A DNA stretch of 36,762 nt from Roseateles chitinivorans (GTDB taxonomy: Bacteria; Pseudomonadota; Gammaproteobacteria; Burkholderiales; Burkholderiaceae_C). The translations under genes were made by a program, and so were the position numbers. The stretch covers positions 1-36,762 of the forward strand of contig NZ_PEOG01000058.1 in the NCBI RefSeq assembly GCF_002761755.1, in the 5' to 3' direction. Each line of letters starts with the position of its first letter. Positions within the stretch are counted from its first letter, which is position 1. A model generated the notes under the pieces. That model was not told the origin of the DNA, searched no databases, and saw only the letters and a list, made by a program, of their open reading frames with translations. Below are positions 17,388-25,583 of this stretch, one piece after another.

Positions 17388-18033
17388 CCGGTCCCTTCTT
17401 GGCGCTGCCTTCGTCACCCTCCTGAGCGTCGCAGCGACGGCTGCCGCGGAGGCGCCGGCGCCTGGCCAATGCGAGTTGGTAGCGTTTGTGGATGAGACCG
17501 ATCCCGCGGGACTGAACGTCCGGGCGCAACCCAGCGTGAACGCACGTATCGTGGGAAAACTGCCTCCTGTGTGGGTCGATCAGGCGGATGGCGCCCGCGT
17601 GCGGGTCCGAACCGAAGTGATTGGCGCCTCCAAAGGGTGGTTCAAGATCCGGAACTCAGCCGATGAAGAGCAGCTCACTGAGCGGCCGGCTCGTCCCACC
17701 TATGCGGGGGAAGGGTGGGTCAGCGGGAGAAAGTTGATCGTCAAGGCGCAGACCGGTGCAGGTCGCATCCGCCCCGACACGTCGGCACCGATAGGCCTAC
17801 AACTCAAGGATGACCGTCTCTTCGACTCGAGAGACTTCGCTCGGGCTGGCACGCTGGTGGATTGCGAAGGCGGCTGGGTGCAGATGGAGTTTGTTGACGC
17901 CAAGATTCCTGCGGAGATCCGCAGCAGCCTGGATATCGCGCCTGAAGCGCGAACCGGGCTTCCCCGTGGTCGGTTCAGGCTGTGGCTGGACAGGATCTGC
18001 GGGTCTCAGGAGACCAGCTGCGACGGCTTCTGA
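17365..18033 (+). CDS. Exported SH3b-domain protein (candidate periplasmic immunity protein)
   Basis: Protein of 222 aa with a Sec signal peptide at about residues 1-29 (hydrophobic core, ATAAAEA end). A bacterial SH3-like domain follows at about 38-115: GLNVRAQPSVNARIVGKLPP is the typical SH3_3 start, and GEGWVSGRKL closes it. The C-terminal part (about 120-222) is unrecognised and contains four Cys, two of them near the C-terminus (ICGSQETSC). The start lies inside the preceding gene (23-base overlap), so the two are translated together. Periplasmic location plus coupling to a cell-wall-enzyme-like protein fits an immunity role, but an SH3b partner that positions the enzyme on peptidoglycan is equally possible. 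Confidence 0.72.
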   Translation: MCLSIAANRSLLGAAFVTLLSVAATAAAEAPAPGQCELVAFVDETDPAGLNVRAQPSVNARIVGKLPPVWVDQADGARVRVRTEVIGASKGWFKIRNSADEEQLTERPARPTYAGEGWVSGRKLIVKAQTGAGRIRPDTSAPIGLQLKDDRLFDSRDFARAGTLVDCEGGWVQMEFVDAKIPAEIRSSLDIAPEARTGLPRGRFRLWLDRICGSQETSCDGF

Positions 18034-18060
18034 GGATGCCGCTGCGGAGCCGGTATCGCC

Positions 18061-18972
18061 TCACCCCGCCCACGCCTGCAGATCCTCATACGTCGCACAG
18101 GCTCCGCCGCACAGGATCACCAGCACATGCCGCGCGTGCTGCAGCACCGGCACCGAGCGCTTCAGCGCGGCGGCGACCGCTGCGCCGCATGCCGGCTCGA
18201 CGATCAGTCGATGTTCCTTGGCCACCGTGAGGCAGGCTTGCACGGCTTCAGCGTCGCTCACCGTGGTCGCGACGACCGCATGCTGCTTCGTCCATGCGAA
18301 GGCCCGCTCGCTCACGCGTCGGGCGCCGAGCGAGGTGGCGATGCTCGTGATGCCCTCCAGCGTCACGAGTTCGCCGGCGGCGATCGATGCATTCAGCGAA
18401 TCCGCGCCGATCGTTTCCGCCGCGACCAGCGGCACGTCCTGCCATCCGACGGCATGCATGCCCTGAAGCACGCCGCTCATCAGACCGCCGCCGCCGACCG
18501 ACAGCACGACCGCATCGGGCCGCGGCATCTGCGTTGCGGCCTCTTCGATCATCGACGCATGGCCGTCCCACAGCAGGGGATCGTCGAACGGATGGATGAA
18601 TGCATCGGTGGGCTGTCGCAGCGACATCAGGTGCTCGTTGGCCTCCATCCAGCTCGTGCCGTGGACGATGACCTCCGCGCCCTGGCGCCGGATCAGCGTC
18701 TTGGGCCACTCGCGCGTGGTCTCGGGCACGACCACGACCACCGGCAGCCCGAGCCGCTTGCCCGCATAGGCGACCGCCATGCCGGCATTGCCGCCCGACG
18801 ACGACAGCAATCGCTTCGCGCCGCGCCCGGCATGCACCTCGCACGCGTGGCCGATGCCGCGCAGCTTGAACGAGCCGCAAGGTTGCAGGGCTTCGAGCTT
18901 CAGCCAGACGCGTTGATCGGCGGTGCTGAAGGCGTCGGAGGCGACGGTCGGGGTCGTCATGTGGATGGCCAT
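18061..18972 (-). CDS. PLP-dependent serine/threonine dehydratase-like enzyme
   Basis: Fold-type II pyridoxal-phosphate enzyme of 303 aa, predicted to deaminate L-serine or L-threonine to the 2-oxo acid. PLP lysine is Lys36 in CGSFKLRGIG, phosphate-binding SSSGGNAG at about 57-64, and glycine-rich SVGGGGLMSG in the second half. The closest pattern is the short eukaryote-like serine dehydratase, without the regulatory ACT domain of biosynthetic IlvA. ATG 18972 (MAIHMTTP) begins just before conserved sequence; the upstream open frame is not protein-like. It converges with the SH3b gene 27 bp away and is divergent from the HD gene. Confidence 0.87.
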   Translation of the reverse strand: MAIHMTTPTVASDAFSTADQRVWLKLEALQPCGSFKLRGIGHACEVHAGRGAKRLLSSSGGNAGMAVAYAGKRLGLPVVVVVPETTREWPKTLIRRQGAEVIVHGTSWMEANEHLMSLRQPTDAFIHPFDDPLLWDGHASMIEEAATQMPRPDAVVLSVGGGGLMSGVLQGMHAVGWQDVPLVAAETIGADSLNASIAAGELVTLEGITSIATSLGARRVSERAFAWTKQHAVVATTVSDAEAVQACLTVAKEHRLIVEPACGAAVAAALKRSVPVLQHARHVLVILCGGACATYEDLQAWAG

Positions 18973-19131
18973 GGGGGCGCATCGTAGGCCAGCGGGCCGG
19001 CGTCCCGCCATGAACCCGATGTCCAATCCGTGCACACCGGGCGATGACCGTCCACCGGCTGACACAAGAGCGCCGGTTGATCTGTCGGGCAGGCCGGTCG
19101 AACGGCAGTCAGCCGCTACCATCGCGGCCAC

Positions 19132-19773
19132 ATGAACGCTCTCTTCGAACGCTCCTGGCGGCGCGCCTGGTCCACCCTGGTCCAATCCGGCGGCGGGACC
19201 ACCGACCCGGATCGCGCTGACAGCATCGCGCTACGCGACGAGCTGCTCGCCTGCTACGCCGAACCGCAACGCCGCTACCACACGCGGCAGCACCTCGAGG
19301 AATGCCTGACGCTGCTCGAGCAGGTCCGCGATCTGGCGGAGCGTCCGGAGGAGGTCGAGATGGCACTGTGGTTCCACGATGCCGTCTATGACGTCAAGGG
19401 ATCCGGCAACGAGGAACGCAGCGCCGAATGGGCGCGCCGTGCGCTGGCTGAGGCCGGCGTCCCGCCCGCGGCCGCCGAACGGGTGCGTCAGCTGGTGCTG
19501 GTCACCCGACATGATGGTGTGCCTGGCAGCGCCGACGAGCAGGTGCTCGTAGACATCGACCTGGCCATCCTTGGCGCCGAGCGCCCGCGCTTCGACGAGT
19601 ACGAGCGTCAGATCCGCGATGAATACGCATTCGTGCCTGGCTTCCTGTTCCGGCGCAAACGTCGACAGATCCTGCGGACCTTCCTCGACCGGCCGGTGCT
19701 CTACAGCACAGCGGTGCTGCGCGAGCGCTTCGAGGCCCGCGCTCGCGAGAACCTTCGGCGCGCGATCGGTTGA
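19132..19773 (+). CDS. HD-domain metal-dependent phosphohydrolase (COG4339-like)
   Basis: Soluble predicted metallohydrolase of 213 aa. Metal ligands of the HD fold are visible: YHTRQHL (His50, His54), the HD pair in LWFHDAVYD (His82, Asp83) and Asp141/Asp143 in VDIDLAILG. The C-terminal FLFRRKRRQILRTFLDRPVLY segment is typical of this family, which some databases mislabel as a receptor subunit. The substrate is unknown. The gene is divergent from the dehydratase and shows no operon. Confidence 0.85.
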   Translation: MNALFERSWRRAWSTLVQSGGGTTDPDRADSIALRDELLACYAEPQRRYHTRQHLEECLTLLEQVRDLAERPEEVEMALWFHDAVYDVKGSGNEERSAEWARRALAEAGVPPAAAERVRQLVLVTRHDGVPGSADEQVLVDIDLAILGAERPRFDEYERQIRDEYAFVPGFLFRRKRRQILRTFLDRPVLYSTAVLRERFEARARENLRRAIG

Positions 19774-19880
19774 GCGCCGCGCGGTCGGTTGCGCGGAGGG
19801 TGAGCTCAACGCCCGACGTCGCGTAGCGTGGTGCAGCACCGCAGAGAATCGCCGGCTCAGCGGATTGCCATGGCCAGTCC

Positions 19881-20342
19881 TCAGCGCGCCGCCATCGCCA
19901 CCGCCTGCGGCGGGTTGCGGAAGCTGATCGCGAGGCGGTTATAGGTGTTCATGAGGCCGATGGCGATCGTCAGGTCGACCAGCTCCTTTTCGCTGAACAC
20001 CGCATGCGCTGCAGCGAAGTCGGCGTCCGGGACGCCGGTGCTCGCCACCCGCGTCACCGATTCGGCCCAAGCCAGCGCCGCGCGCTCGCGGGCGTCGAAC
20101 AGCGCGCCGCCTTCCTCCCAGGCCTGCACCAGGGTCAGCTTCTCGATCGGCACCCCCTTCTTCATCAGGTCGCGGGTGTGCATGTCCAGGCAGTAGGCGC
20201 AGTTGTTGATCTGCGAGATCCGGAGGAAGACCAGCTCCACCAGCGTCGCCGGCAGGCCGCACTGGGACACGTAGCCGTAGACGCCGCCGAGCGACTTGAC
20301 GCCGGCGGGCGCCACCTGGGTGTAATCGAGACGTTGGGTCAT
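19881..20342 (-). CDS. Carboxymuconolactone decarboxylase / AhpD-like protein
   Basis: 153-aa protein of the CMD/AhpD family. The redox motif is CAYC (Cys48, Cys51) followed by His55 in NNCAYCLDMHTRDL, as in alkylhydroperoxidase-type members. A second conserved stretch is VDLTIAIGLMNTYNRLAISFR. ATG 20342 (MTQRLDY) is used; an upstream in-frame start adds ten residues. It is divergently transcribed from a MocR-family regulator with a 182-bp gap, an arrangement in which the regulator often controls the neighbour. Confidence 0.88.
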   Translation of the reverse strand: MTQRLDYTQVAPAGVKSLGGVYGYVSQCGLPATLVELVFLRISQINNCAYCLDMHTRDLMKKGVPIEKLTLVQAWEEGGALFDARERAALAWAESVTRVASTGVPDADFAAAHAVFSEKELVDLTIAIGLMNTYNRLAISFRNPPQAVAMAAR

Positions 20343-20440
20343 GAAGGACTCCTGAAGGGGTGAGGGCGGCATCGCCCGAAGCGGGGACGAGGACGCCGCA
20401 AGCGGGCCGCGTCATCGATGAACGCCATTCTTCGTCGCAG

Positions 20441-20486
20441 GTGGTGCAATCCGAAGGCCCAAGATTCATCAAAATCGCTGTACCAC
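20441..20486. promoter_or_regulatory. Possible operator in the AhpD/MocR divergent gap
   Basis: GTGGTGCA (20441-20448) and TGTACCAC (20479-20486) are inverted arms matching at seven of eight positions, 38 bp apart, midway between the two divergent starts. They could be paired half-sites for the MocR protein. The evidence is weak. Confidence 0.25.
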
Positions 20487-20524
20487 GAGCCAACCGCCCG
20501 CAGTCCCATCGGCTCGACGCCGCC

Positions 20525-21991
20525 ATGTTTCGCATGCCTCCAATGACCGCCTCGCCACACCCGCCGCTGCCGCTCACGCTCGACAAGTCCTCGGCGATGC
20601 CGCTCACCGAGCAGATCCATCGCGGCATCGCGGCGGCGATCGAGCAGGCGGCGCTGATCCCTGGCATGCGGTTGCCTTCGTGGATCGACCTGGCGGCGCA
20701 GCTGGGCGTCGCACGCGGCACGGTGCGCGTGGCCTACGAGAAGCTGGCGGCGGACCAGCTGATCGAGGCCTCGCGCGCCGCCGGCACCCGCGTCGCCGCG
20801 AGGCCGTCGCGCGCTCGGGTCAGTGACCAGGTGCTGGATCCGGGCGCCTTCGTGTCGATGTACCGCGAGCTCACCGCCGGCCCGGGCATCTTCCAGCCAG
20901 GCATTCCCTCCCGCGAGAGCCTGCCGTCGAAGCTGATGGCCCGGCTAAGGACGCGCGCGCTGGCGGCGGAGATCAGCGGCGCGGCGCTCTATCCCGATCC
21001 TCGCGGCGAACTGGCGCTGCGGCGAGAGATCGCCGCCTACCTGGCCGTGGCGCGCGGACTGGTGTGTTCGCCCGATCAGATCCTCATCACCGGCGGCTAT
21101 GCGGCAGGCTTGGGCGTCGTGCTGCGCGCGCTCGGCCTCGAAGGGCGCCGTGCCTGGATGGAGGAACCCGGCTTCTTCTTCACGCGCCATGCGCTCGAGC
21201 TGGGACGGCTGACACCCGTCCCGGTGCTGGTGGACGAGGAAGGGCTCGATGTCGACGCGGGTTGGCGCGACGCGCCCGATGCGGCGCTCGCGGTGGTCAC
21301 CGCCGGCCAGCAGGCGCCGCTGGGCGTGACGATGTCCCTGCGACGCCGGCTGCGGCTGCTGGAGTGGGCCGCCAGTACGGATGGCTGGATCGTCGAGGAC
21401 GACTATCTGAGCGAGCTGCAGCTGCAAGGCCGGGCCGCGCCGGCGCTGGCTTCGCTGGATCGCCACGGCCGCGTCATCCACATCGGTTCCTTCAGCAAGA
21501 CGATCGATCCGCGGCTACGGCTGGGCTTCGTCGTTGCGCCGGCATCGCTGGCGGCGCGCCTGGGCGAGGTCGCGGCTTGCCTGGCGCCACCCCCCGGACC
21601 GGCGGCACAACTGGCGATCGCCGGGTTCATGCACGAGGGACATTACCTGCGCCACCTGCGCAGGACCAAGCGGCTTTATCTGGCGCAGCGTGACCGGCTG
21701 CTGCGGGCGCTGCGCGAGCGCGGCCTGTGCACCCATCCCGCGGCGCTGGCGGTCCTGGTCCGCACGCCCGACGGCGTGTCCGACCTGGCCGTGGCGCGTG
21801 CCCTGTTCAGCTTCGGCATCGCGCCGGCGCCGTTGTCGGTCTGGTATGCGCGGGCGACGCAGGCTCGGTCGGGATTGATGCTCAGCGTGGCCACCGCGCC
21901 CGCGGCGCAGATCGAGCGTGCCTGCGACCGCCTGGTGGAGACGCTCGCGCGGTTCGGTGCCGGCATGGGCAGCGCAGAGACCCGGGCGTGA
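20525..21991 (+). CDS. MocR/PdxR-type regulator (GntR wHTH plus aminotransferase domain)
   Basis: Transcription regulator of 488 aa with an N-terminal GntR winged helix at about 25-95 (LAAQLGVARGTVRVAYEKL) and a C-terminal fold-type I aminotransferase-like domain at about 120-475. The PLP-binding lysine is Lys325 in IGSFSKTIDPRLRLG. The open frame continues upstream, but ATG 20525 (or 20534) gives normal length. Members sense PLP or amino compounds. The divergent AhpD-like gene is the likely target. Confidence 0.9.
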   Translation: MFRMPPMTASPHPPLPLTLDKSSAMPLTEQIHRGIAAAIEQAALIPGMRLPSWIDLAAQLGVARGTVRVAYEKLAADQLIEASRAAGTRVAARPSRARVSDQVLDPGAFVSMYRELTAGPGIFQPGIPSRESLPSKLMARLRTRALAAEISGAALYPDPRGELALRREIAAYLAVARGLVCSPDQILITGGYAAGLGVVLRALGLEGRRAWMEEPGFFFTRHALELGRLTPVPVLVDEEGLDVDAGWRDAPDAALAVVTAGQQAPLGVTMSLRRRLRLLEWAASTDGWIVEDDYLSELQLQGRAAPALASLDRHGRVIHIGSFSKTIDPRLRLGFVVAPASLAARLGEVAACLAPPPGPAAQLAIAGFMHEGHYLRHLRRTKRLYLAQRDRLLRALRERGLCTHPAALAVLVRTPDGVSDLAVARALFSFGIAPAPLSVWYARATQARSGLMLSVATAPAAQIERACDRLVETLARFGAGMGSAETRA

Positions 21992-22077
21992 CCGCCCGTT
22001 CCCGCTGATCGCAGGCCCGTTGCAGCGCAAGGCACGAGCCTTGCCGAGGTCCGGGCTTCGCCAGCCAAGGAGTTCCC

Positions 22078-23196
22078 ATGACCACGCCCCCAGCCTCCCG
22101 TGCCGATCTCTGTCTGGGCTCCGCCGCCGGCCTGGCCGGCGGCTTGATCGGCGCCGCGGCGATGACGGCGTTCCAGGAGCTGCTCGCGCGATTCGGGATC
22201 ACCTCGGGTGTGCGCGGCTGGCCGTCCACCGAGCGGGCCGCTGATCGGCTCGCCCGCCTGGGCGGCCGCCGGCTTCCGTCACGCCATCGACCGGCGGCGG
22301 GCGAAGCGGTGCATTACGCGGTCGGATCGCTGGTCGGCGGCCTGTATGGCGCCGTGACCGAACGCCATCCACAAGCGACCTGGGGGCGCGGCGGTGCCTT
22401 CGGCATCGCCACTGCGACGCTCCTGGATGAAGGCCTGGTGCCCGCGCTGCGCTTCGGCGACCCGGTCACTCGGGCGCCGGTCCGGTCGCATCCCTACTCG
22501 TATGTCTCGCACCTCGTCTACGGCGCGTTCACCGAGGCCGCCCGGCGTCTGTTCCGCAGCCTCCTCGGTGACGCGCGCGCTGGCGCAGCGGTGGTCCGCC
22601 AGGCGAGGGCGCACAACGCCGCGATCGTCACCCGCCAGCCGGCCGACTCGCGCCGGACGCTGGCCATGGCCTTCCTGCTCGGCGCGACGGCCGGCCCGCG
22701 CACCAGCGCGCCGCTGGTCGCCGCGAGCTGGGCGGCGAAGCTCGGCTGGATCGACCTGAAGCACTCCTCGCTGGCGATGCTTGGCACGACGCCGGCCGCC
22801 GCGCTGACCACGACGATGGCGCTGGGCGAGCTGATCGTCGACAAGTTGCCGTCCACGCCGGATCGCACCGATCCGCCTGGCCTCGCCGCGCGCGCAGTCA
22901 GCGGCGCGATCTCCGGGGCCGCGCTGGCCGGCGGGCGTTCCTGGCCGGCGGCGTTGGCCGGCACCGTGGGCGCCGTCCTGTCGACCTACGCCTGCCACCG
23001 GCTGCGCCAGCGGCTGTCGCAGGCGCTGGGGCACGATGTGCCGGTCGCCGCCGCGGAGGATCTGGTCGCCTTCGGCGGCGCGACGATGCTGTGCCTGGCC
23101 TCGCTCGGCCAGCATGCCGACACCGCCCGGCTCGAGGGCGCCGCGACCGAGGACTACGACGACGCGCTGGCGGCCCTGGGCTGGCCGCACAGTTGA
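22078..23196 (+). CDS. Membrane protein with DUF1440 (YagU-like) and DUF4126-like halves
   Basis: 372-aa Gly/Ala-rich membrane protein of unknown function. The N-terminal half (about 10-165) resembles DUF1440/YagU: a glycine-rich first helix, then HYAVGSLVGGLYGAV and SYVSHLVYGAFTEAARR. The C-terminal half (about 195-340) resembles DUF4126: LGATAGPRTSAPL, then ALGELIVDKLPSTPDRTDPPGL. Domain names come from recalled motifs. Joining the two in one chain may be unusual. The last codons (EDYDDALAALGWPHS) form the first unit of a 60-bp tandem array that continues past the stop. Confidence 0.78.
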   Translation: MTTPPASRADLCLGSAAGLAGGLIGAAAMTAFQELLARFGITSGVRGWPSTERAADRLARLGGRRLPSRHRPAAGEAVHYAVGSLVGGLYGAVTERHPQATWGRGGAFGIATATLLDEGLVPALRFGDPVTRAPVRSHPYSYVSHLVYGAFTEAARRLFRSLLGDARAGAAVVRQARAHNAAIVTRQPADSRRTLAMAFLLGATAGPRTSAPLVAASWAAKLGWIDLKHSSLAMLGTTPAAALTTTMALGELIVDKLPSTPDRTDPPGLAARAVSGAISGAALAGGRSWPAALAGTVGAVLSTYACHRLRQRLSQALGHDVPVAAAEDLVAFGGATMLCLASLGQHADTARLEGAATEDYDDALAALGWPHS

Positions 23197-23380
23197 GCGG
23201 CCCGGAACGACGACGGGGACGACCTGATGGCGGCCCTGGATCGGCCGCACAGCTGAGCGACCCCGAACGACGACGGCGACGACCTGCTGGCGGCCCTGGA
23301 CTGGCCGCACAGCTGAGCGGCCCCGAACGAGGACGACGACGACCTGCTGGCGGCCCTGGATCGGCCGCACGGATGAGCGG
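23149..23380 (+). repeat. 60-bp tandem array, about 3.9 copies, overlapping a gene end
   Basis: Units start at 23149, 23209, 23269 and 23329, each exactly 60 bp apart, with only a few substitutions and no indels. Each holds CTGGCGGCCCTGG (or CTGATGG... in copy 2), then GGCCGCAC and a TGA. The first unit is the coding end of the DUF1440-DUF4126 gene including its stop. Later units repeat the C-terminal codons plus TGA in the same frame. The array fills the convergent gap before the sterol-desaturase stop at 23406. Confidence 0.9.
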
Positions 23381-23405
23381 TCTCGCCGCCCGCGGCGCCT
23401 GGCCG

Positions 23406-24569
23406 TCAGACCTTCGGCGCGATCGCCCCGATCACCGCGATCAACGCTCCGCAAGAGGCCATCGCGCCGAGGTAGATCGCCCACGCGCGCCATCGGGTGC
23501 GCCGCGATGGGTCGGCGGCGCCGCGCGACAGCATCGCGCCCGCAGCCGACAGGCCGATCGCGATCACGGCCGCCGCGAGGAGATTGCGGCCCTCGCTCAG
23601 CTCGTCGCTCACGTCGAGCCAGACCGCGGAAGCGACCGCCGTCATCAGCAACAGGCTGACCGCGCGCGCCTTGTCGAGCCGACTGACCGGCGGATCGAAG
23701 CGCGGCTGTCCCAGCCGGGCTTCATCCGGTGGCGGGAAAGGCGCGAGCCCCGGCGGAGCCCAGCCCGGCGACTTGAACAGCAGCCGTGCCCGGTCGACCC
23801 AGCGCGGCGTCGCCCGCGCCCGGTCGAGGAGCTCGCCATAGAACTGGCCGATGGCCCGCAGCGGAGACCAGCTGCGCAGCGGCTTGACCGTCCCGTAGAC
23901 GCAGCGCTCCGTCTCCTCGACGAAGGTACCGAACATCCGATCCCAGAGCACCAGCACCGCGCCGTAGTTCCTGTCGAGATAGGCCGGATTCACCGCGTGG
24001 TGGACCCGGTGGTTGGAGGGCGTCGAGAACACGCGGTCCAGCCAGCCGAGCCGGCCGATGTGCTCGGTGTGGATCCAGAACTGGTAGAGCAGCACGAAGA
24101 GTCCGGCGCCCAGGTACAGGTCCACCGGCAGGCCCAGCAACGCCATCGGCAGGAAGAAGGGTGCGCCCATCACCGCATAGAAGCTCTCCTGGCGCAGCGC
24201 GGTGGTCAGGTTGAAGTGCTCGCTCTGGTGATGCACCGCATGCGCGGCCCAGAACAGCGCGCTCTCATGGCTGACGCGATGCAGCCAGTAGTCGCAGAAG
24301 TCGTAGACGACGATCGCGATCGCCCATCCCCAGGCGCCGGACCAGGTCGAGGCCGGCAGCAGCGCCAGGTGCGGCAGCGCCCAGGCGTACAGGCCGCTCT
24401 GGAACAGCGGCGTCACCGCCGCGACCGCCAGGCTCAGCAGGCCCTGGCTGAGGCTGCTGATCGAGTCCGGCAGCCGGTAGTTGTCGCGGCCGGTGAGTCG
24501 CCCCCACAGCCATTCGAGCGCGATGCAGAGCCCGAACAGCGGGACGGCGACAAGGAGGACGCGGTGCAT
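23406..24569 (-). CDS. Sterol desaturase / fatty acid hydroxylase family membrane enzyme
   Basis: Integral-membrane di-iron oxygenase of 387 aa. All three histidine clusters are present: HRVSH (97-101), HAVHHQSEH (110-118) and NHRVHH (186-191), in the usual order for the family. Hydrophobic segments flank them. A further C-terminal region (about 305-387) with three hydrophobic stretches extends beyond the core domain. The substrate is unknown: a sterol, hopanoid, carotenoid or lipid. It converges with the DUF1440 gene; its 5' side carries a 10-bp tandem repeat. Confidence 0.88.
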   Translation of the reverse strand: MHRVLLVAVPLFGLCIALEWLWGRLTGRDNYRLPDSISSLSQGLLSLAVAAVTPLFQSGLYAWALPHLALLPASTWSGAWGWAIAIVVYDFCDYWLHRVSHESALFWAAHAVHHQSEHFNLTTALRQESFYAVMGAPFFLPMALLGLPVDLYLGAGLFVLLYQFWIHTEHIGRLGWLDRVFSTPSNHRVHHAVNPAYLDRNYGAVLVLWDRMFGTFVEETERCVYGTVKPLRSWSPLRAIGQFYGELLDRARATPRWVDRARLLFKSPGWAPPGLAPFPPPDEARLGQPRFDPPVSRLDKARAVSLLLMTAVASAVWLDVSDELSEGRNLLAAAVIAIGLSAAGAMLSRGAADPSRRTRWRAWAIYLGAMASCGALIAVIGAIAPKV

Positions 24570-24580
24570 GGCAAGGGGGG

Positions 24581-24640
24581 GCTATGGAGAGCTGTGGAGA
24601 GCTGTGGAGAGCTAAGGAGAGCTGACGAGAGCTGTGGAGC
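24581..24640. repeat. 10-bp tandem repeat (GCTNNNGAGA), six units
   Basis: Six consecutive decamers start at 24581, 24591, 24601, 24611, 24621 and 24631, mostly GCTGTGGAGA. They occupy the 100-bp gap between the mipA-like stop and the desaturase start, both on the minus strand. The tract would lie in the desaturase promoter/leader, or in the 3' end of the mipA-like message. Confidence 0.85.
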
Positions 24641-24669
24641 GCGGCGGCGAAGGACGGGGAGGTGCTTGC

Positions 24670-25524
24670 TCAGAAGCGATACCAGAGGCTCGCGCTGAAG
24701 CTCTGCTGCGACTTCGCGGTGGTCAGCGGCGAGCGCGCCGCGTCGCCGACCAGACGCGCGTTCAGCCATTGCCCGCTGACGGACCAGCGTTCGGAGAACT
24801 TGTGCTCGCCGCTCAGCGCCACGCTCCAGTCCATCATTCCGGCGCGCGGATGCCACTCGGGCAGGCCGCTGGCGGCCGACTCGCCGGGACCGACGCCGTA
24901 GCTGCTGCGCAGGTGCGCGCCATTGGCCGCGGTCGCCGCCAGCGTGATCGCAATGAGGTCGTCACCGAGGGGCACGCCGGAGGTGGCGCCGAGCTCCAGC
25001 AATTGCCCGTCGTGATGCCGGGCGCTGCCCCAGGACAGGCCCGATTGCAGCAGCAGCCACGGTGTCGCCTGAAGGTTGGCGAAGGCTTCGGTGGTGACGC
25101 GCGGGCCCAGCCGGTCGATGCCGTTCGGCGTGAACCGCGAGGGGCGGCCGAACTGCGGCCAGAGGCGGGCTCCCGCCTGCCAGGTCCTGGCCGCGTCCGC
25201 GCTGGCGAGCAGGGGCACGAGGTTCCAGCCCACGCCAAGGTCGGTCGAGACGAAGGCGCCGCTGGGCGACAGGTATTCCAATGCCGGCAGCAGGTCGTCG
25301 CTGCGCGAGCGGCTGCCCGGCGCCGAGGGCCAGCTGTGGGCGGTCGCCCCGCCCGACCAGCTCGCGACCTGGGGCGGCGCATCCATCAAGACCAGGCTGC
25401 CGGCGGCCCAGCACCCGGCCGAGCCGGCCATCAGGCCGGCGCCGAGGAAGGGAAGGGCGGCTCGCGCGGAGAAGCGCAGGGCGGCGGAGCCGCGTGCGAG
25501 CGGGCGAAGGACGGAGCGGCGCAT
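24670..25524 (-). CDS. mipA: MipA/OmpV-family outer-membrane protein
   Basis: Predicted outer-membrane beta-barrel of 284 aa. The N-terminus is long and basic, with a hydrophobic signal (about 22-42). Alternating strands follow, and the C-terminus ends in an aromatic residue (SLWYRF), as required for barrel insertion. The DDLLPALEYLSPSGAFVSTDLGVGWNL stretch (continuing to the first extracellular loops) matches the MipA/OmpV pattern. It lies 102 nt after the GH127 gene on the same strand, so it may be co-transcribed with the arabinoside genes. A transport or envelope role there is inferred. Confidence 0.82.
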   Translation of the reverse strand: MRRSVLRPLARGSAALRFSARAALPFLGAGLMAGSAGCWAAGSLVLMDAPPQVASWSGGATAHSWPSAPGSRSRSDDLLPALEYLSPSGAFVSTDLGVGWNLVPLLASADAARTWQAGARLWPQFGRPSRFTPNGIDRLGPRVTTEAFANLQATPWLLLQSGLSWGSARHHDGQLLELGATSGVPLGDDLIAITLAATAANGAHLRSSYGVGPGESAASGLPEWHPRAGMMDWSVALSGEHKFSERWSVSGQWLNARLVGDAARSPLTTAKSQQSFSASLWYRF

Positions 25525-25583
25525 GGATGGGCGACAGGTTGCGGGATTCTAGGAAGAGGTCCCCGCCGCAACCTTGCGGCAAT

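Noticed and set aside
23149..23380. CRISPR-like array
   Set aside because: Units are contiguous 60-bp tandem repeats without distinct spacers, and the first is part of a coding sequence.
22279..23493. 404-codon minus-strand frame with 20-residue periodic repeats
   Set aside because: It is antisense to a plausible membrane-protein gene, and its periodicity comes only from the 60-bp DNA array. Low-complexity translation, no start context.
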